A DNA stretch of 64,000 bases from Paracrocinitomix mangrovi (GCF_019740355.2 NZ_CP091819.1:3658001-3722000), one strand, 5' to 3'. Positions 1 through 8,496 are shown, counted from the first letter of the stretch. The notes: generated from the sequence alone by a model not told the origin. Made by a program: numbers and translations.

Positions 1-465
1 GAATTAGAGAAGTTGTTCATTGTCGTGGAAGAAGGCAAGCAAATCAATGAAAAACATGTTGAGAAACATATAGGAATCTCAAAAGATTACAATGTGTTTG
101 AGTTGACTAATGCTATTCTTGAAAAAGATATTGTTAAGGCTTATCGCATTGTGAAATACTTTGGAGAAAATCCGAAGGCTACTCATATAACTGTTGTTTT
201 AGGAAGTTTGTATTCACTTTACCAAAGGTTGTTTAAAGCTCATTTTGCCAAGACAGATGATCCCGGAAAACTTGCCAGCATACTTAAAATTCATCCGTAT
301 CCTGCTAAAGAGTTGATCATGAATAAGAGAAAGCATCCTGCTAAAATTATTTCTCGAAATTTCACCATCCTTAGGGAGTATGATCTCATGGCAAAAGGTG
401 TGAATAATGGAGGTGCAACAGATGCCGAATTAATGAAGGAGTTGGTGTACAAATTGTTGCATTGA
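1..465 (+). CDS. holA: DNA polymerase III subunit delta, C-terminal part (5' end outside window)
   Basis: The reading frame is open from base 1 to a TGA at 463-465, so only about the last 154 residues are present and the true start lies upstream. The segment GISKDYNVFELTNAI and the following helical C-terminal collar region (YLGS/LGSLYSLYQRLF-like helices) match the delta clamp-loader subunit, which opens the sliding clamp by binding it together with the gamma/tau complex. The window shows only the lid/collar part, not the N-terminal clamp-binding domain. Identification is by family recognition from this fragment. Confidence 0.8.
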   Translation, partial: ELEKLFIVVEEGKQINEKHVEKHIGISKDYNVFELTNAILEKDIVKAYRIVKYFGENPKATHITVVLGSLYSLYQRLFKAHFAKTDDPGKLASILKIHPYPAKELIMNKRKHPAKIISRNFTILREYDLMAKGVNNGGATDAELMKELVYKLLH

Positions 466-596
466 TTTTCATTTACAAACTTTAATCTTCAAATTACAAA
501 TCCAATCAATTCATTGACAAAAATCTGTCATTAAGATAGTTGTGTTTTTATAATCTTTGAGTGGTATTTAACCTGCCAAACCAAAACAGAAAGATT

Positions 597-1079
597 ATGA
601 AAAGACTTTTTAAGATTCTTTGTTTGTTTATTTTACTGACCTCAATAACACATTCATCCTTTGGCCAATCTTATAAAAACATTAGATACTTCAGAAGGTT
701 TGGTATAGAGGCAACATCTTTTGGACCTGCAACATATTGTAGTTTAAATTTTAGTTATTTCATTTCAAAAAATGTCAATATAGATGCCGGTTTCGGTATG
801 TTAGGTGCATTTGCCGGACTTAGATTTTTTCCGGGAACATTTAGTAAACCTCACCACTGGTCGCCTTATTTAGGGTTTTATTTCACCAATATTATTTGGA
901 TTTCACCATTTGCACCTGAAGATTATAGTAAGGGGCTTTACATGCCGCTTGGTATTCAATATTTAGGAAATAAAGGGTTTTCTTTCAGTGTAGAGGCTGC
1001 CTATATAAGTATCAAAAATGATCTTACACCAATATGGGGATCACTTAAATTAGGATACTATTTTCCAATAAAGGAATAA
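597..1079 (+). CDS. small secreted outer-membrane beta-barrel-like protein
   Basis: This gives a 160-residue protein with a clear signal peptide (about residues 1-24, ending SSFGQ). An earlier in-frame start at 561 would place 12 polar residues before the signal peptide, so ATG 597 is chosen. The rest is rich in alternating aromatic and glycine residues and ends in a beta-strand with terminal aromatics (KLGYYFPIKE), as in small outer-membrane barrels. It resembles the protein at 3733-4305: both share an FGP/LGP motif, an early AG(F/A)G(M/L) strand, a PY.G.Y strand, an SLY/GLYMP strand, a SxExAY strand and a K.GY.F end. Function is unknown. Confidence 0.6.
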   Translation: MKRLFKILCLFILLTSITHSSFGQSYKNIRYFRRFGIEATSFGPATYCSLNFSYFISKNVNIDAGFGMLGAFAGLRFFPGTFSKPHHWSPYLGFYFTNIIWISPFAPEDYSKGLYMPLGIQYLGNKGFSFSVEAAYISIKNDLTPIWGSLKLGYYFPIKE

Positions 1080-1194
1080 GGTTTTAACACCCTGATTTAA
1101 TAAATATAAACCAGTGTGGCATACAGCTTAATTTCAAAAATCAACACTTTAGTAAGCAATTAGAACATTTTCGCACATTTCAGCTTAAATATCT

Positions 1195-1202
1195 TATCTT
1201 TG
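1195..1202 (+). promoter_or_regulatory. -7 promoter box TATCTTTG upstream of the TonB-dependent receptor gene
   Basis: TATCTTTG fits the Bacteroidota -7 consensus TAnnTTTG exactly and lies 18 nt before the ATG at 1221. No convincing TTG/TTTG -33 element was seen at the usual distance. Confidence 0.5.
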
Positions 1203-1220
1203 GCGTGCTAAAATTACAAT

Positions 1221-3548
1221 ATGCTTCGAAATCTACTTACGTTAACCTTATTGCTGGCAGTGTCCATTGTTTTTGGACAAGAAGGAACCTTGAGAGGAGT
1301 TGTTAAAAGTGATGCGGATGGAAACGGTGTGCCTTTTGCCAAAGTTGTGGTGATGGGGGCTGAAAAATTTGCCAGTACAGACGTAGATGGATTATACTCG
1401 ATTCCGAAAATTCCGGTTGGAACATATACTGTTAGAATTACAGCATCTCAATTTACTGATTTTACAAAAGAGATTACCATTATTGAGGGGAAGATTACTA
1501 CCCTGAATGTGGAATTGGAAACAGGAAAACAGTTAGACGTAATTGAAGTTGTACATGAAGACAAAGACAGAAAAATTGATCCAAGAACTTCTGTTGTAAA
1601 AATCACACCTAAAGATATTTTAAGAGTTCCTGTTACTGGAGGGGTATCTGATATCGCGGGATATTTTCAAACTGTACCGGGTGTTGTTTCTACTGGAGAC
1701 CAGGGAGGTCAGGTTTATGTGCGTGGTGGTACACCAATCCAAAATAAAATCTTGTTAGACGGAATGACTATTTACAATCCATTCCACTCAATTGGTTTTT
1801 TCTCAGTATTTGAAACTGATCTAATTAAATCAGCTGACATTTACACCGGAGGATTTAATGCTAAATATGGAGGAAGAATATCTTCAATCATGGATATCAC
1901 TTACAGAGATGGAAATGCAAAGCGTTTTGCCGGAGCAGTTGGAATTTCCCCTTTTACATCTAACTTGTTGTTAGAAGGACCAATTTCTAAAGCGAATAAC
2001 ATATCATTTGTTGTTTCAGGTAAAGCTTCATTGCTAGAGCAAACATCAAAAGCATTGTATCCTTACATCAATCAGGATGAAAATGGTGTAACACAAGGAT
2101 TACCATTCAATTTTTGGGATTTATACGGAAAAGTAACAGTACAGGGAAATGCTGCCAATAAAATTTCATTCTTCGGATTTTCATTTAATGACAACGTTAC
2201 TTATCAAGCAGTTTCAAACTTAAACTGGAAAAGTTTTGGTGGTGGATCTAACTTCATCTTTGTACCTGAGAATTCAGAGTTATTCATGAAAGGAAGATTA
2301 AACTTCTCATCTTATGATATTGCATTGGAAGAAGAAAATCTTGAACCTAGAACATCAGGAATATTTGGAGGAGAATTAGCCTTTGATTTCACTTATTATT
2401 TGGCTAGAAAAACCAAATTAGATTATGGATTTGGATTCAGTTATTTCAGAACAGAGTTCCAAACTTTCAATGAGGTAAACAGAAAAATTGAACAAAACGA
2501 TAATACAATTGAAGCGGGGGCTTACGTGAGCTATCGTTATGTTTCAAAAAGTAAAAGATTAATCTTAGAACCTAGCTTTAGATTTCAAGCATATTCATCA
2601 GTTGGTCAGGTTACGGCTGAGCCAAGATTCGCAGGTAAGTTTAACATCACGGATATCTGGAGAGTTAAAGTGGCAGGTGGATTTTACACGCAAAACTTTA
2701 CAAGTACAACATCAGATCAGGACGTAGTGAATTTATTTTATGGATTTATTACTGCTCCAAGTAACATTCCTTCAGATTTTCAATTGCAAAATTCAAGTGA
2801 AATTCAAATTAAAAACGGATTGCAAAAAGCATGGCATGGTGTAGGAGGTATTGAGATTGATCTTTCTAAAACCTTAAAATTAAACCTTGAAGGATATTAT
2901 AAATTCTTCAATCAGCTTACCAACGTGAACCGTAACAAGATTTATGAAGACAATGCTGAGAATTCTCAAATTGATGACGTGTTCAAAAAAGACTTCATTA
3001 TTGAAAATGGTAGAGCCTGGGGAGGAGACATTGTATTGACATTTAAAACTAAGCACCTTTACATCTGGACAGCTTATTCATTAGGTAAAGTTGTTAGATG
3101 GGATGGTTTTGACGAATACGCTCCTGTATTTGATAGAAGACACAATGTTAACTTAATAGCAACTTACACTTTCGGAAAAAATGAAAGTTGGGAAATTACA
3201 TCTCGTTGGAATTTAGGTACAGGTTTACCATTTAAACAAACAGTTGGTGTGTATGAGCAACCGGTAATTAACAATATTGATGATGACTACGTTGCCGGAA
3301 ATGCTAATGAGTTAACGTTTATCTATGAAAATGGTAACAATGGTCGTCTTCCAACTTATCACCGTTTAGACTTGAATGTGAAAAAGACATTGTCATTTGA
3401 GAATAATAAGAACTTGAAAATTGAATTTATCGCAGGTGTTACAAACGTTTATAGTAGAAATAATATCTTCTATGTAAATAGAGTAACAAATGAGAAAGTT
3501 CATCAGCTTCCTATTATGCCTTCTTTGGCTGTTAACTTCAAATTCTAA
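1221..3548 (+). CDS. TonB-dependent receptor with N-terminal carboxypeptidase-regulatory domain
   Basis: This 775-residue outer-membrane receptor has a signal peptide (1-20, ending VFGQ). A CarboxypepD_reg-like beta-sandwich follows (about 22-95, GTLRGVVKSDADGNGVPFA). Next is a plug domain (about 120-225) with VPGVVSTGDQGGQVYVRGG and LLDGMTIYNPFH, then a long 22-strand-type barrel ending in LAVNFKF with a C-terminal Phe. The family imports substrates energised by TonB-ExbBD. No SusD partner lies next to it, so it is not a classical glycan PUL pair and the substrate cannot be told. It sits between two paralogous small barrel genes, which may be accessory proteins. Confidence 0.85.
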   Translation: MLRNLLTLTLLLAVSIVFGQEGTLRGVVKSDADGNGVPFAKVVVMGAEKFASTDVDGLYSIPKIPVGTYTVRITASQFTDFTKEITIIEGKITTLNVELETGKQLDVIEVVHEDKDRKIDPRTSVVKITPKDILRVPVTGGVSDIAGYFQTVPGVVSTGDQGGQVYVRGGTPIQNKILLDGMTIYNPFHSIGFFSVFETDLIKSADIYTGGFNAKYGGRISSIMDITYRDGNAKRFAGAVGISPFTSNLLLEGPISKANNISFVVSGKASLLEQTSKALYPYINQDENGVTQGLPFNFWDLYGKVTVQGNAANKISFFGFSFNDNVTYQAVSNLNWKSFGGGSNFIFVPENSELFMKGRLNFSSYDIALEEENLEPRTSGIFGGELAFDFTYYLARKTKLDYGFGFSYFRTEFQTFNEVNRKIEQNDNTIEAGAYVSYRYVSKSKRLILEPSFRFQAYSSVGQVTAEPRFAGKFNITDIWRVKVAGGFYTQNFTSTTSDQDVVNLFYGFITAPSNIPSDFQLQNSSEIQIKNGLQKAWHGVGGIEIDLSKTLKLNLEGYYKFFNQLTNVNRNKIYEDNAENSQIDDVFKKDFIIENGRAWGGDIVLTFKTKHLYIWTAYSLGKVVRWDGFDEYAPVFDRRHNVNLIATYTFGKNESWEITSRWNLGTGLPFKQTVGVYEQPVINNIDDDYVAGNANELTFIYENGNNGRLPTYHRLDLNVKKTLSFENNKNLKIEFIAGVTNVYSRNNIFYVNRVTNEKVHQLPIMPSLAVNFKF

Positions 3549-3732
3549 TAATTTTACTGGACATTCTTCTTTTTGTTCAGTACATTTTAGTCACTGATTA
3601 CTACAATTTACTCAGCAGTTTATCGTATTGATCTTAAAAATCTGTTTTTGGCAGCATGTTTGTTTTTGTATGCTAAAACTTATAAATCATGGACCGTGCA
3701 AGATTCATGATCTATATTAAAACTATTAAGTC

Positions 3733-4305
3733 ATGAAAAAAGCAGTAGTAATAATCGCACTAATACTTATTGGCCAGATGGTATTTGGCTTTGATAAGAA
3801 ACAAAACTTTCAAACAATTACTGTTTCTAAAAAGACAGATTTATTAAATCCAATAAATCCTTTTGGAGAAGATTTATTTGGAAATAAAGACAAAGATAAA
3901 AGACCGGGAAAGAACAGAAGAATTCAAAGACCGGTGGGAATCAATATCGGAGCTTTAGGTCCTGGAGGTATAGCAAGTGCTTCATTGGATGGATTCATCA
4001 CTCCTAAAATAGCGATAGAAGCAGGAGCAGGATTGCAAAGTTTTGAAGGAGATTTGAGTTATTTTTTAGGTGGTAGATACCACTTTTTTGGAAAAAGCAG
4101 ATTGAATTTAACGCCTTATGTTGGTGCCTATACTGCCTTTCATTATAATGGTAGAGATGTACAAAATCACAGTTTATATGTGCCATTTGGATTACATAAA
4201 ATCAAAAAAAGTGGTTTTAACTGGTCTGCAGAAATAGCTTACCAAAGAAGTACATTAACCGATAAAAATTTACACGGTGCATTCAAAATAGGATACAGAT
4301 TTTAG
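3733..4305 (+). CDS. small secreted outer-membrane beta-barrel-like protein (paralogue of 597-1079)
   Basis: This 190-residue protein has a signal peptide (about 1-19, ending MVFGF). A basic, charged linker follows (about 38-60, rich in K, D and R), then a beta-rich domain ending KIGYRF with a terminal Phe typical of outer-membrane barrels. The barrel-like part shares its strand pattern with the protein at 597-1079. It is followed by a strong terminator at 4353-4388, so it is probably the last gene of its unit. The extra charged linker is the main difference from the paralogue. Function is unknown. Confidence 0.6.
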   Translation: MKKAVVIIALILIGQMVFGFDKKQNFQTITVSKKTDLLNPINPFGEDLFGNKDKDKRPGKNRRIQRPVGINIGALGPGGIASASLDGFITPKIAIEAGAGLQSFEGDLSYFLGGRYHFFGKSRLNLTPYVGAYTAFHYNGRDVQNHSLYVPFGLHKIKKSGFNWSAEIAYQRSTLTDKNLHGAFKIGYRF

Positions 4306-4352
4306 CCAATCATTTAATTCCTACAATTTACAATAGGTTGAAATATACCAGG

Positions 4353-4388
4353 GTGTGGTTTGATAAGTATCGAACCACACTTTTTTTT
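4353..4388 (+). terminator. Rho-independent terminator after the small barrel gene
   Basis: GTGTGGTTTGAT (4353-4364) pairs with ATCGAACCACAC (4369-4380), including one G-T pair. This makes a 12-bp stem with a 4-nt loop, followed by eight T residues (4381-4388). It lies 47 nt after the stop at 4305. Confidence 0.9.
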
Positions 4389-4430
4389 GAAATGTGAATA
4401 AAAAATCTTCGATTAAAAGGTTTGAGTGAT

Positions 4431-4438
4431 TATATTTG
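4431..4438 (+). promoter_or_regulatory. -7 promoter box TATATTTG upstream of the LuxR-type regulator
   Basis: This is an exact TAnnTTTG match 28 nt before the GTG start at 4467 and downstream of the terminator at 4353-4388, a layout that makes sense for a new transcription unit. No good -33 element was recognised. Confidence 0.5.
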
Positions 4439-4466
4439 TAACACTATTTAAAACCATTCTAAATAA

Positions 4467-5141
4467 GTGATCGATCTAATACTTGCAGATAGTAACGAAT
4501 TAATTCGCGTTGGCCTTAGAACAATCTTCAAGGACGAAGAGTTTAGAATCATAGGTGAAGCTGAAAGTACAGAAGAATTATTAGATCAAATCAAAACATT
4601 TAAACCTCAAGTTGTATTAATTGATTACACTTCAGATGGTTTTACAATTGACGCAGTTCCGGCAGTTAAAGCATTAGATCCACAAGTGCAAATAGTAGGA
4701 ATCACGCCACTTCAAACCGCTCAAACTTTGGTGCATGCAATTAAGTCAGGAGTAACATCTTACATTAAAAAGGATTGCAGTCTTGAGGAAATAAAAAATG
4801 CTGTAGTTGAAACGGCGAATAACAATACTTTTTTTTGCGGGACTATTTTGGAAACTATCAGAACTGAAGGAATCAATATTGAAAGTATTGAGGAAGTTGA
4901 TTTTAGTTGTGATCCGGTAATGTTATCAGATAGAGAAAGAGAGATTATTACATTAATTGCGGAAGGGCATACAAATGCAGCGATCTCTGAAAAACTTTTT
5001 TTAAGTAAGCATACGGTTAATACCCACCGCAAGAATATTATGGCCAAATTAGGTGTTAAAAATACCGCAGGAATTGTTATGTACGCGGTGAAAGAGAAAT
5101 ATACTTCTCCTAATAAGTACTTGTTTTCAGCTGATTCTTAA
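4467..5141 (+). CDS. NarL/FixJ-type response regulator with LuxR HTH
   Basis: This 224-residue protein starts at GTG 4467, which gives the usual receiver N-terminus MIDLILADSNELIRVGL. The receiver domain (about 1-120) has the acidic pocket at D8, the phospho-acceptor D53 (VVLIDYTS) and the conserved Lys in TSYIKKD. A LuxR-type DNA-binding helix-turn-helix follows at about 150-212 (LSDREREIITLIAEGHTNAA, HTVNTHRKNI). It is a DNA-binding response regulator. No cognate kinase is adjacent, so it is an orphan here. Its stop codon overlaps that of the convergent lipoprotein gene within the shared TTAA at 5138-5141. Confidence 0.88.
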   Translation: MIDLILADSNELIRVGLRTIFKDEEFRIIGEAESTEELLDQIKTFKPQVVLIDYTSDGFTIDAVPAVKALDPQVQIVGITPLQTAQTLVHAIKSGVTSYIKKDCSLEEIKNAVVETANNNTFFCGTILETIRTEGINIESIEEVDFSCDPVMLSDREREIITLIAEGHTNAAISEKLFLSKHTVNTHRKNIMAKLGVKNTAGIVMYAVKEKYTSPNKYLFSADS

Positions 5142-5566
5142 TATTGCTCTGCAAATTGCTCAACAACTGATTCATCCGGATTAATAGCAACAGCTAATAC
5201 CTTATATCCATCATCTGTTTTAGACATCACTAACCTTTCATGCATTGGTTGCTCTTGAATGTCTACTGTATAACTGAGCTTAACAGTGCTAATTCCATTG
5301 TGATACCCTCTATTAAATCCACCGGTAGAAACTCTGTTTTTATGTTCGCCCCAGCTGTGCATTAGAACTAAAACATTTCTAAAATTGCTTAATTCTGCCT
5401 CAGTAGCATATTCAGTGTCTACCAAATTGTCCATGATATATTCAATATCTCCATCATTTAATTTATTGTGAAATACTTCTGCAGCCTTTTCAGCTTCATC
5501 ATTGGAACATGATATAAATACAAAAGGAATGAATAATAGCAGCAATCCGAATTTTTTCATTTTCAA
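5138..5566 (-). CDS. hypothetical lipoprotein
   Basis: This 142-residue protein has a lipoprotein signal peptide (MKMKKFGLLLLFIPFVFISC, lipobox FISC with Cys20). After a charged spacer it has a compact alpha+beta domain (residues about 29-142) of the cystatin/NTF2-like kind often seen in DUF4019/DUF3887-type proteins. That resemblance is an impression only. It is predicted to be anchored in the inner or outer membrane. It is a single gene convergent with the LuxR regulator. Function is unknown. Confidence 0.6.
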   Translation of the reverse strand: MKMKKFGLLLLFIPFVFISCSNDEAEKAAEVFHNKLNDGDIEYIMDNLVDTEYATEAELSNFRNVLVLMHSWGEHKNRVSTGGFNRGYHNGISTVKLSYTVDIQEQPMHERLVMSKTDDGYKVLAVAINPDESVVEQFAEQY

Positions 5567-5627
5567 TTGGTTTTGTATAAATGTAAAAATTATTTTCTCT
5601 TCTCCCGGATTTCAATTATTTTTCAAA

Positions 5628-5654
5628 AATGAACCTTTTTAAACTAAAGGTGTA
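5628..5654 (+). promoter_or_regulatory. candidate ECF-sigma promoter/operator before the 5676-8431 operon
   Basis: TGAACC at 5630-5635 and TGTA at 5651-5654 are spaced like an ECF -35 (AAC-type) and -10 element, with 16 nt between GAAC and TGTA. The interval also carries arms ACCTTT and AAAGGT. The 27-bp block matches 25 of 27 positions with 22599-22625, upstream of the giant repeat gene. It lies 21 nt before the ATG at 5676, and the operon encodes an ECF sigma factor, so autoregulation is plausible. Promoter activity is inference. Confidence 0.55.
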
Positions 5655-5675
5655 ATCAATTACAAAGAGACATAA

Positions 5676-6686
5676 ATGAAGAGAGCATTAGCTGTCATAT
5701 TATTAATAGTGAGCACTTTTGGAATGGCCCAGGTTCAAGAAGGATCTAAGCTGGATATTCCGGGAACTGCGGATGAAGCGCTGAGCCAATTCATTTCTAA
5801 AAGAAACGGATTTAAGCGAAGCGGGACCAAGATGTTTAGCAAAACAGAGCAGGAGTCTTTAGAAGATTGGTGCTATGCAATGAATGATAAGTATCCGGAT
5901 ACATGGCAAACAAATTATGCCTGGTATTTGTGTGATGGACATTATTTAGCAAATGGTAAAAGAATTAAGGATGCTTATAACAAGGCAACTAGTGAAAGCC
6001 AGGTTGTAAAATCGCTTTTTGGATATTACAGCTTAACTGGAGATGCTGCAGGACAAAAACAACTGTTAAGTAAAGTAGCATCATATTACTCCAAAGATGT
6101 ATTGTCTTATTATGAAGACATGTTGCCATCATCAGGTAGTTTGATAGTGAGTTCAGAAGAAGAAGCAATTCCTCTTTATGTATTGCAATTAAAGGGAAAA
6201 GGTAGCGGTGTTACAATTGTCAATTTGGATTATTTGGTCAATGACAGTTACAGACAAAAAATGAATGCCAAATTGGGCTTGGGAAGTACAATTTTTAATC
6301 ACAATGAGGCTACTTATGTTGCGGCTGTAATGGGAAGTAAGTCAAGCTATGTTGCCACTACAGTTCCTCAGTCTTATTTGAATAATGTAAAGCCAACCTC
6401 TTATGTCACAGGATTGTGTTATCAGTTAAATATTGCAGATCAAAAAAGTGTTTTAAATGAGTTTTGGATGCAATTAGCAAATAGAGACTTTTCAGGTTTA
6501 AGTCTTAATAGTACAGAACGAAGACTTTACACCAATTACTTGCCTCCACTTTTAACGCTTTATAAACTTAAATTGAAGGGAGGAGAAAAAGATGAATTGC
6601 TACGCAAAGCTATTGTAGGGATTGCGGACAAAGTACAACAAACCAATACAGTAAAAAATATTTTAGAAACATATGAAAAAGGCTAG
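5676..6686 (+). CDS. secreted protein of unknown function, first gene of an ECF sigma operon
   Basis: This 336-residue protein has a signal peptide (1-19, ending GMAQ), so it is probably periplasmic or surface-exposed. No recognised domain was seen. The middle looks helical, with a few aromatic-rich segments (WQTNYAWYLCDGHYL at about 78-92) and two Cys residues. It is followed after 33 nt by the sigma factor gene and then the anti-sigma gene in the same direction, so it may be a sensor, a partner or simply a product of the same regulon. It starts 21 nt after the candidate ECF promoter at 5628-5654. Confidence 0.6.
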   Translation: MKRALAVILLIVSTFGMAQVQEGSKLDIPGTADEALSQFISKRNGFKRSGTKMFSKTEQESLEDWCYAMNDKYPDTWQTNYAWYLCDGHYLANGKRIKDAYNKATSESQVVKSLFGYYSLTGDAAGQKQLLSKVASYYSKDVLSYYEDMLPSSGSLIVSSEEEAIPLYVLQLKGKGSGVTIVNLDYLVNDSYRQKMNAKLGLGSTIFNHNEATYVAAVMGSKSSYVATTVPQSYLNNVKPTSYVTGLCYQLNIADQKSVLNEFWMQLANRDFSGLSLNSTERRLYTNYLPPLLTLYKLKLKGGEKDELLRKAIVGIADKVQQTNTVKNILETYEKG

Positions 6687-6719
6687 ATAGATTTTAACCA
6701 TAAAGTCGGGGTATTGGCC

Positions 6720-7331
6720 ATGCTTCGCAAACATTTACACGGAATGCGGCTTTTTAAGAAAGATTACTCAACATACACGGACGAAGACCTGATGCGCTCT
6801 TTTATTGAGGGTGACAAGGTAGCCTTTGAGCATATTTATGCTCGGTATGAGAGCTTTATGGTGAATTTTTTCTATCGAAAATTGTGGAGTGATAGAATTA
6901 AAGCAGAGGATTTTACGCATGATTTATTTACAAAGATTATTGACAAACCGGATGCATTTGACTTGAGTAGAAACTTTAAAACTTGGTTGTTTTCGGTAGC
7001 TAATAACATGTGTAAAAATGAATATAAGAAACAAGAAGTAAGAAAAAATACAGGATATGACGTCCCTGAAGGTGTACAGGCAAAAGATGAAACAATCTTA
7101 CCTGATATGGCGGTCGACAAATCCAATTTTGCCGCTCAGTTAAAAGTTGAATTAGATAAACTGAACGAAAAACACAGAGAGGTATTTATGATGCGGCATT
7201 TTGAAGGCCTCTCATTAAACGAAATAGCAGACGCGCTGGAGATCAATGCAGGCACGGTAAAGTCAAGGTTACATCATGCAACTAAGGCTTTAGCAGAGAA
7301 ATTAGCGGTTTTCAGAAAAACAATGATATGA
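6720..7331 (+). CDS. ECF-type RNA polymerase sigma-70 factor
   Basis: The protein has 203 residues from ATG 6720; a TTG at 6714 and an ATG at 6744 are alternative starts. Region 2 (about 20-95) has the expected YARYESFMVNFFYRK, DFTHDLFTKII and FKTWLFSVANNMCKNEYKK segments. Region 4 (about 130-195) has KLNEKHREVFMMRHFEGLS followed by the recognition helix NAGTVKSRLHHATKAL. It should direct RNA polymerase to a dedicated promoter set. Its stop overlaps the next start (ATGA at 7328-7331), implying translational coupling with its anti-sigma partner. A candidate target promoter is described at 5628-5654 and 22599-22625. Confidence 0.88.
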   Translation: MLRKHLHGMRLFKKDYSTYTDEDLMRSFIEGDKVAFEHIYARYESFMVNFFYRKLWSDRIKAEDFTHDLFTKIIDKPDAFDLSRNFKTWLFSVANNMCKNEYKKQEVRKNTGYDVPEGVQAKDETILPDMAVDKSNFAAQLKVELDKLNEKHREVFMMRHFEGLSLNEIADALEINAGTVKSRLHHATKALAEKLAVFRKTMI

Positions 7332-8431
7332 TTAAAGACGCAGAAAATATCATCCTGGCTAAAGAGTATTTCGAGTTGACAGCAGAAGAACTGGAACAAG
7401 TAAGTGAATTGGTTCAAAATGCTGAAGAATACGAGGAGATGAAGTGGTTTTTAATGAGCACGCAGCAAACACTTGCAAATGAAAAAATTCAGGCAAGTCC
7501 TGAGTTGAAGAAAAGTGTGATGGATCATCTCAATCAACAAAAAGACAACAGAAAATTCTGGTTGAATGGAGTAGTAGTGTTCATGTTTCCGGAGGACAAG
7601 AAGTTACATCAAAAACCTGCTTTTCAAATGGCGATTGCAGCCCTATTGATAGTTGGGTTTTTATTCATCTATAATCGTCCAATTGACGATCAACAAATGG
7701 CATTAAATGATACCATTGAACAACCAATTGCAGATGTACCGGTTGGTGATGCTGAGTTGAAAGATCTTGAAAAAGATGTGGATGATCTTTCAAAAGAAGG
7801 TGAAATCAGTGTGGGTGAAGAACAAGTAGTAAGTGGAGATTTAGCAACAGAAGAACCATTAATGGTAACGGATGAATTATTGGCACCAGAAAATGAAGAT
7901 GCCGGTGTTGACTATTTTTCACATCCTGATGGCGTTTATGGTCAGCCATTGGAAAGTACAGTTGATCAGCCAGTATTGCTAAGAGATGAAAGTAATGTTA
8001 CTAGTAATGCGCAAAATAGAGAAACCAATATGGGAGGATCAATTGAACTTGATAGCAAAGTGGAGACTAAAACTACTATTGTAGGAACTTCTGATAAAAC
8101 TGTTGCATCTTATGATGGTAATAAGAAAAAGGATCGCAATCAGTTGTATAAAGAACGCAAAAAAGTAGCTCAAAAAATGGAGATGGATGAATTGGCTGAA
8201 GAAGAAAGATTGGTTGATTTAGATGCAATGGAAGATGAAAAAGCTAATAATCCTTCAGGTAATGGGGTGACCACTGCAAATAACAATTCAGCTAATACTA
8301 TGAATTTTTCAGTGCAACCTTCAATGGCGGATGATGTTTCAGGAGGAGCAACAGCTTATGAAATAATGCCTACTTCTTTATCTATAAGTCAAAATAAAGA
8401 ATTGAATACTTTGTTCAGAACCTTTAAATAG
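7328..8431 (+). CDS. probable membrane-bound anti-sigma factor with long disordered periplasmic region
   Basis: This 367-residue protein has a cytoplasmic helical N-terminus (1-98, rich in E and L), one transmembrane helix (about 99-116, FQMAIAALLIVGFLFIY) and a roughly 250-residue acidic, low-complexity C-terminal part. That part contains a lysine/glutamate-rich stretch near residues 262-302. It is co-translated with the ECF sigma factor (4-nt overlap), the usual arrangement for an anti-sigma factor. It has no zinc-finger motif and, unlike the anti-sigma protein at 44133-45800, no recognisable outer-membrane barrel. Assignment rests on position and topology. Confidence 0.65.
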   Translation: MIKDAENIILAKEYFELTAEELEQVSELVQNAEEYEEMKWFLMSTQQTLANEKIQASPELKKSVMDHLNQQKDNRKFWLNGVVVFMFPEDKKLHQKPAFQMAIAALLIVGFLFIYNRPIDDQQMALNDTIEQPIADVPVGDAELKDLEKDVDDLSKEGEISVGEEQVVSGDLATEEPLMVTDELLAPENEDAGVDYFSHPDGVYGQPLESTVDQPVLLRDESNVTSNAQNRETNMGGSIELDSKVETKTTIVGTSDKTVASYDGNKKKDRNQLYKERKKVAQKMEMDELAEEERLVDLDAMEDEKANNPSGNGVTTANNNSANTMNFSVQPSMADDVSGGATAYEIMPTSLSISQNKELNTLFRTFK

Positions 8432-8444
8432 CTTGAATAATAAA

Positions 8445-8496
8445 GTATTTATAACTTAAAATGCGTATTTATACGTTTTTATTATACGTATTTATA
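8445..8496 (+). repeat. three copies of GTATTTATA upstream of the receiver/kinase pair
   Basis: GTATTTATA occurs at 8445-8453, 8465-8473 and 8488-8496, with starts 20 and 23 nt apart, roughly two helical turns. The middle copy sits in the palindrome CGTATTTATACG (8464-8475). All lie in the 126-bp gap before the receiver gene at 8558. They may be operator sites. The region is very AT-rich, so some similarity could be chance. Confidence 0.45.
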
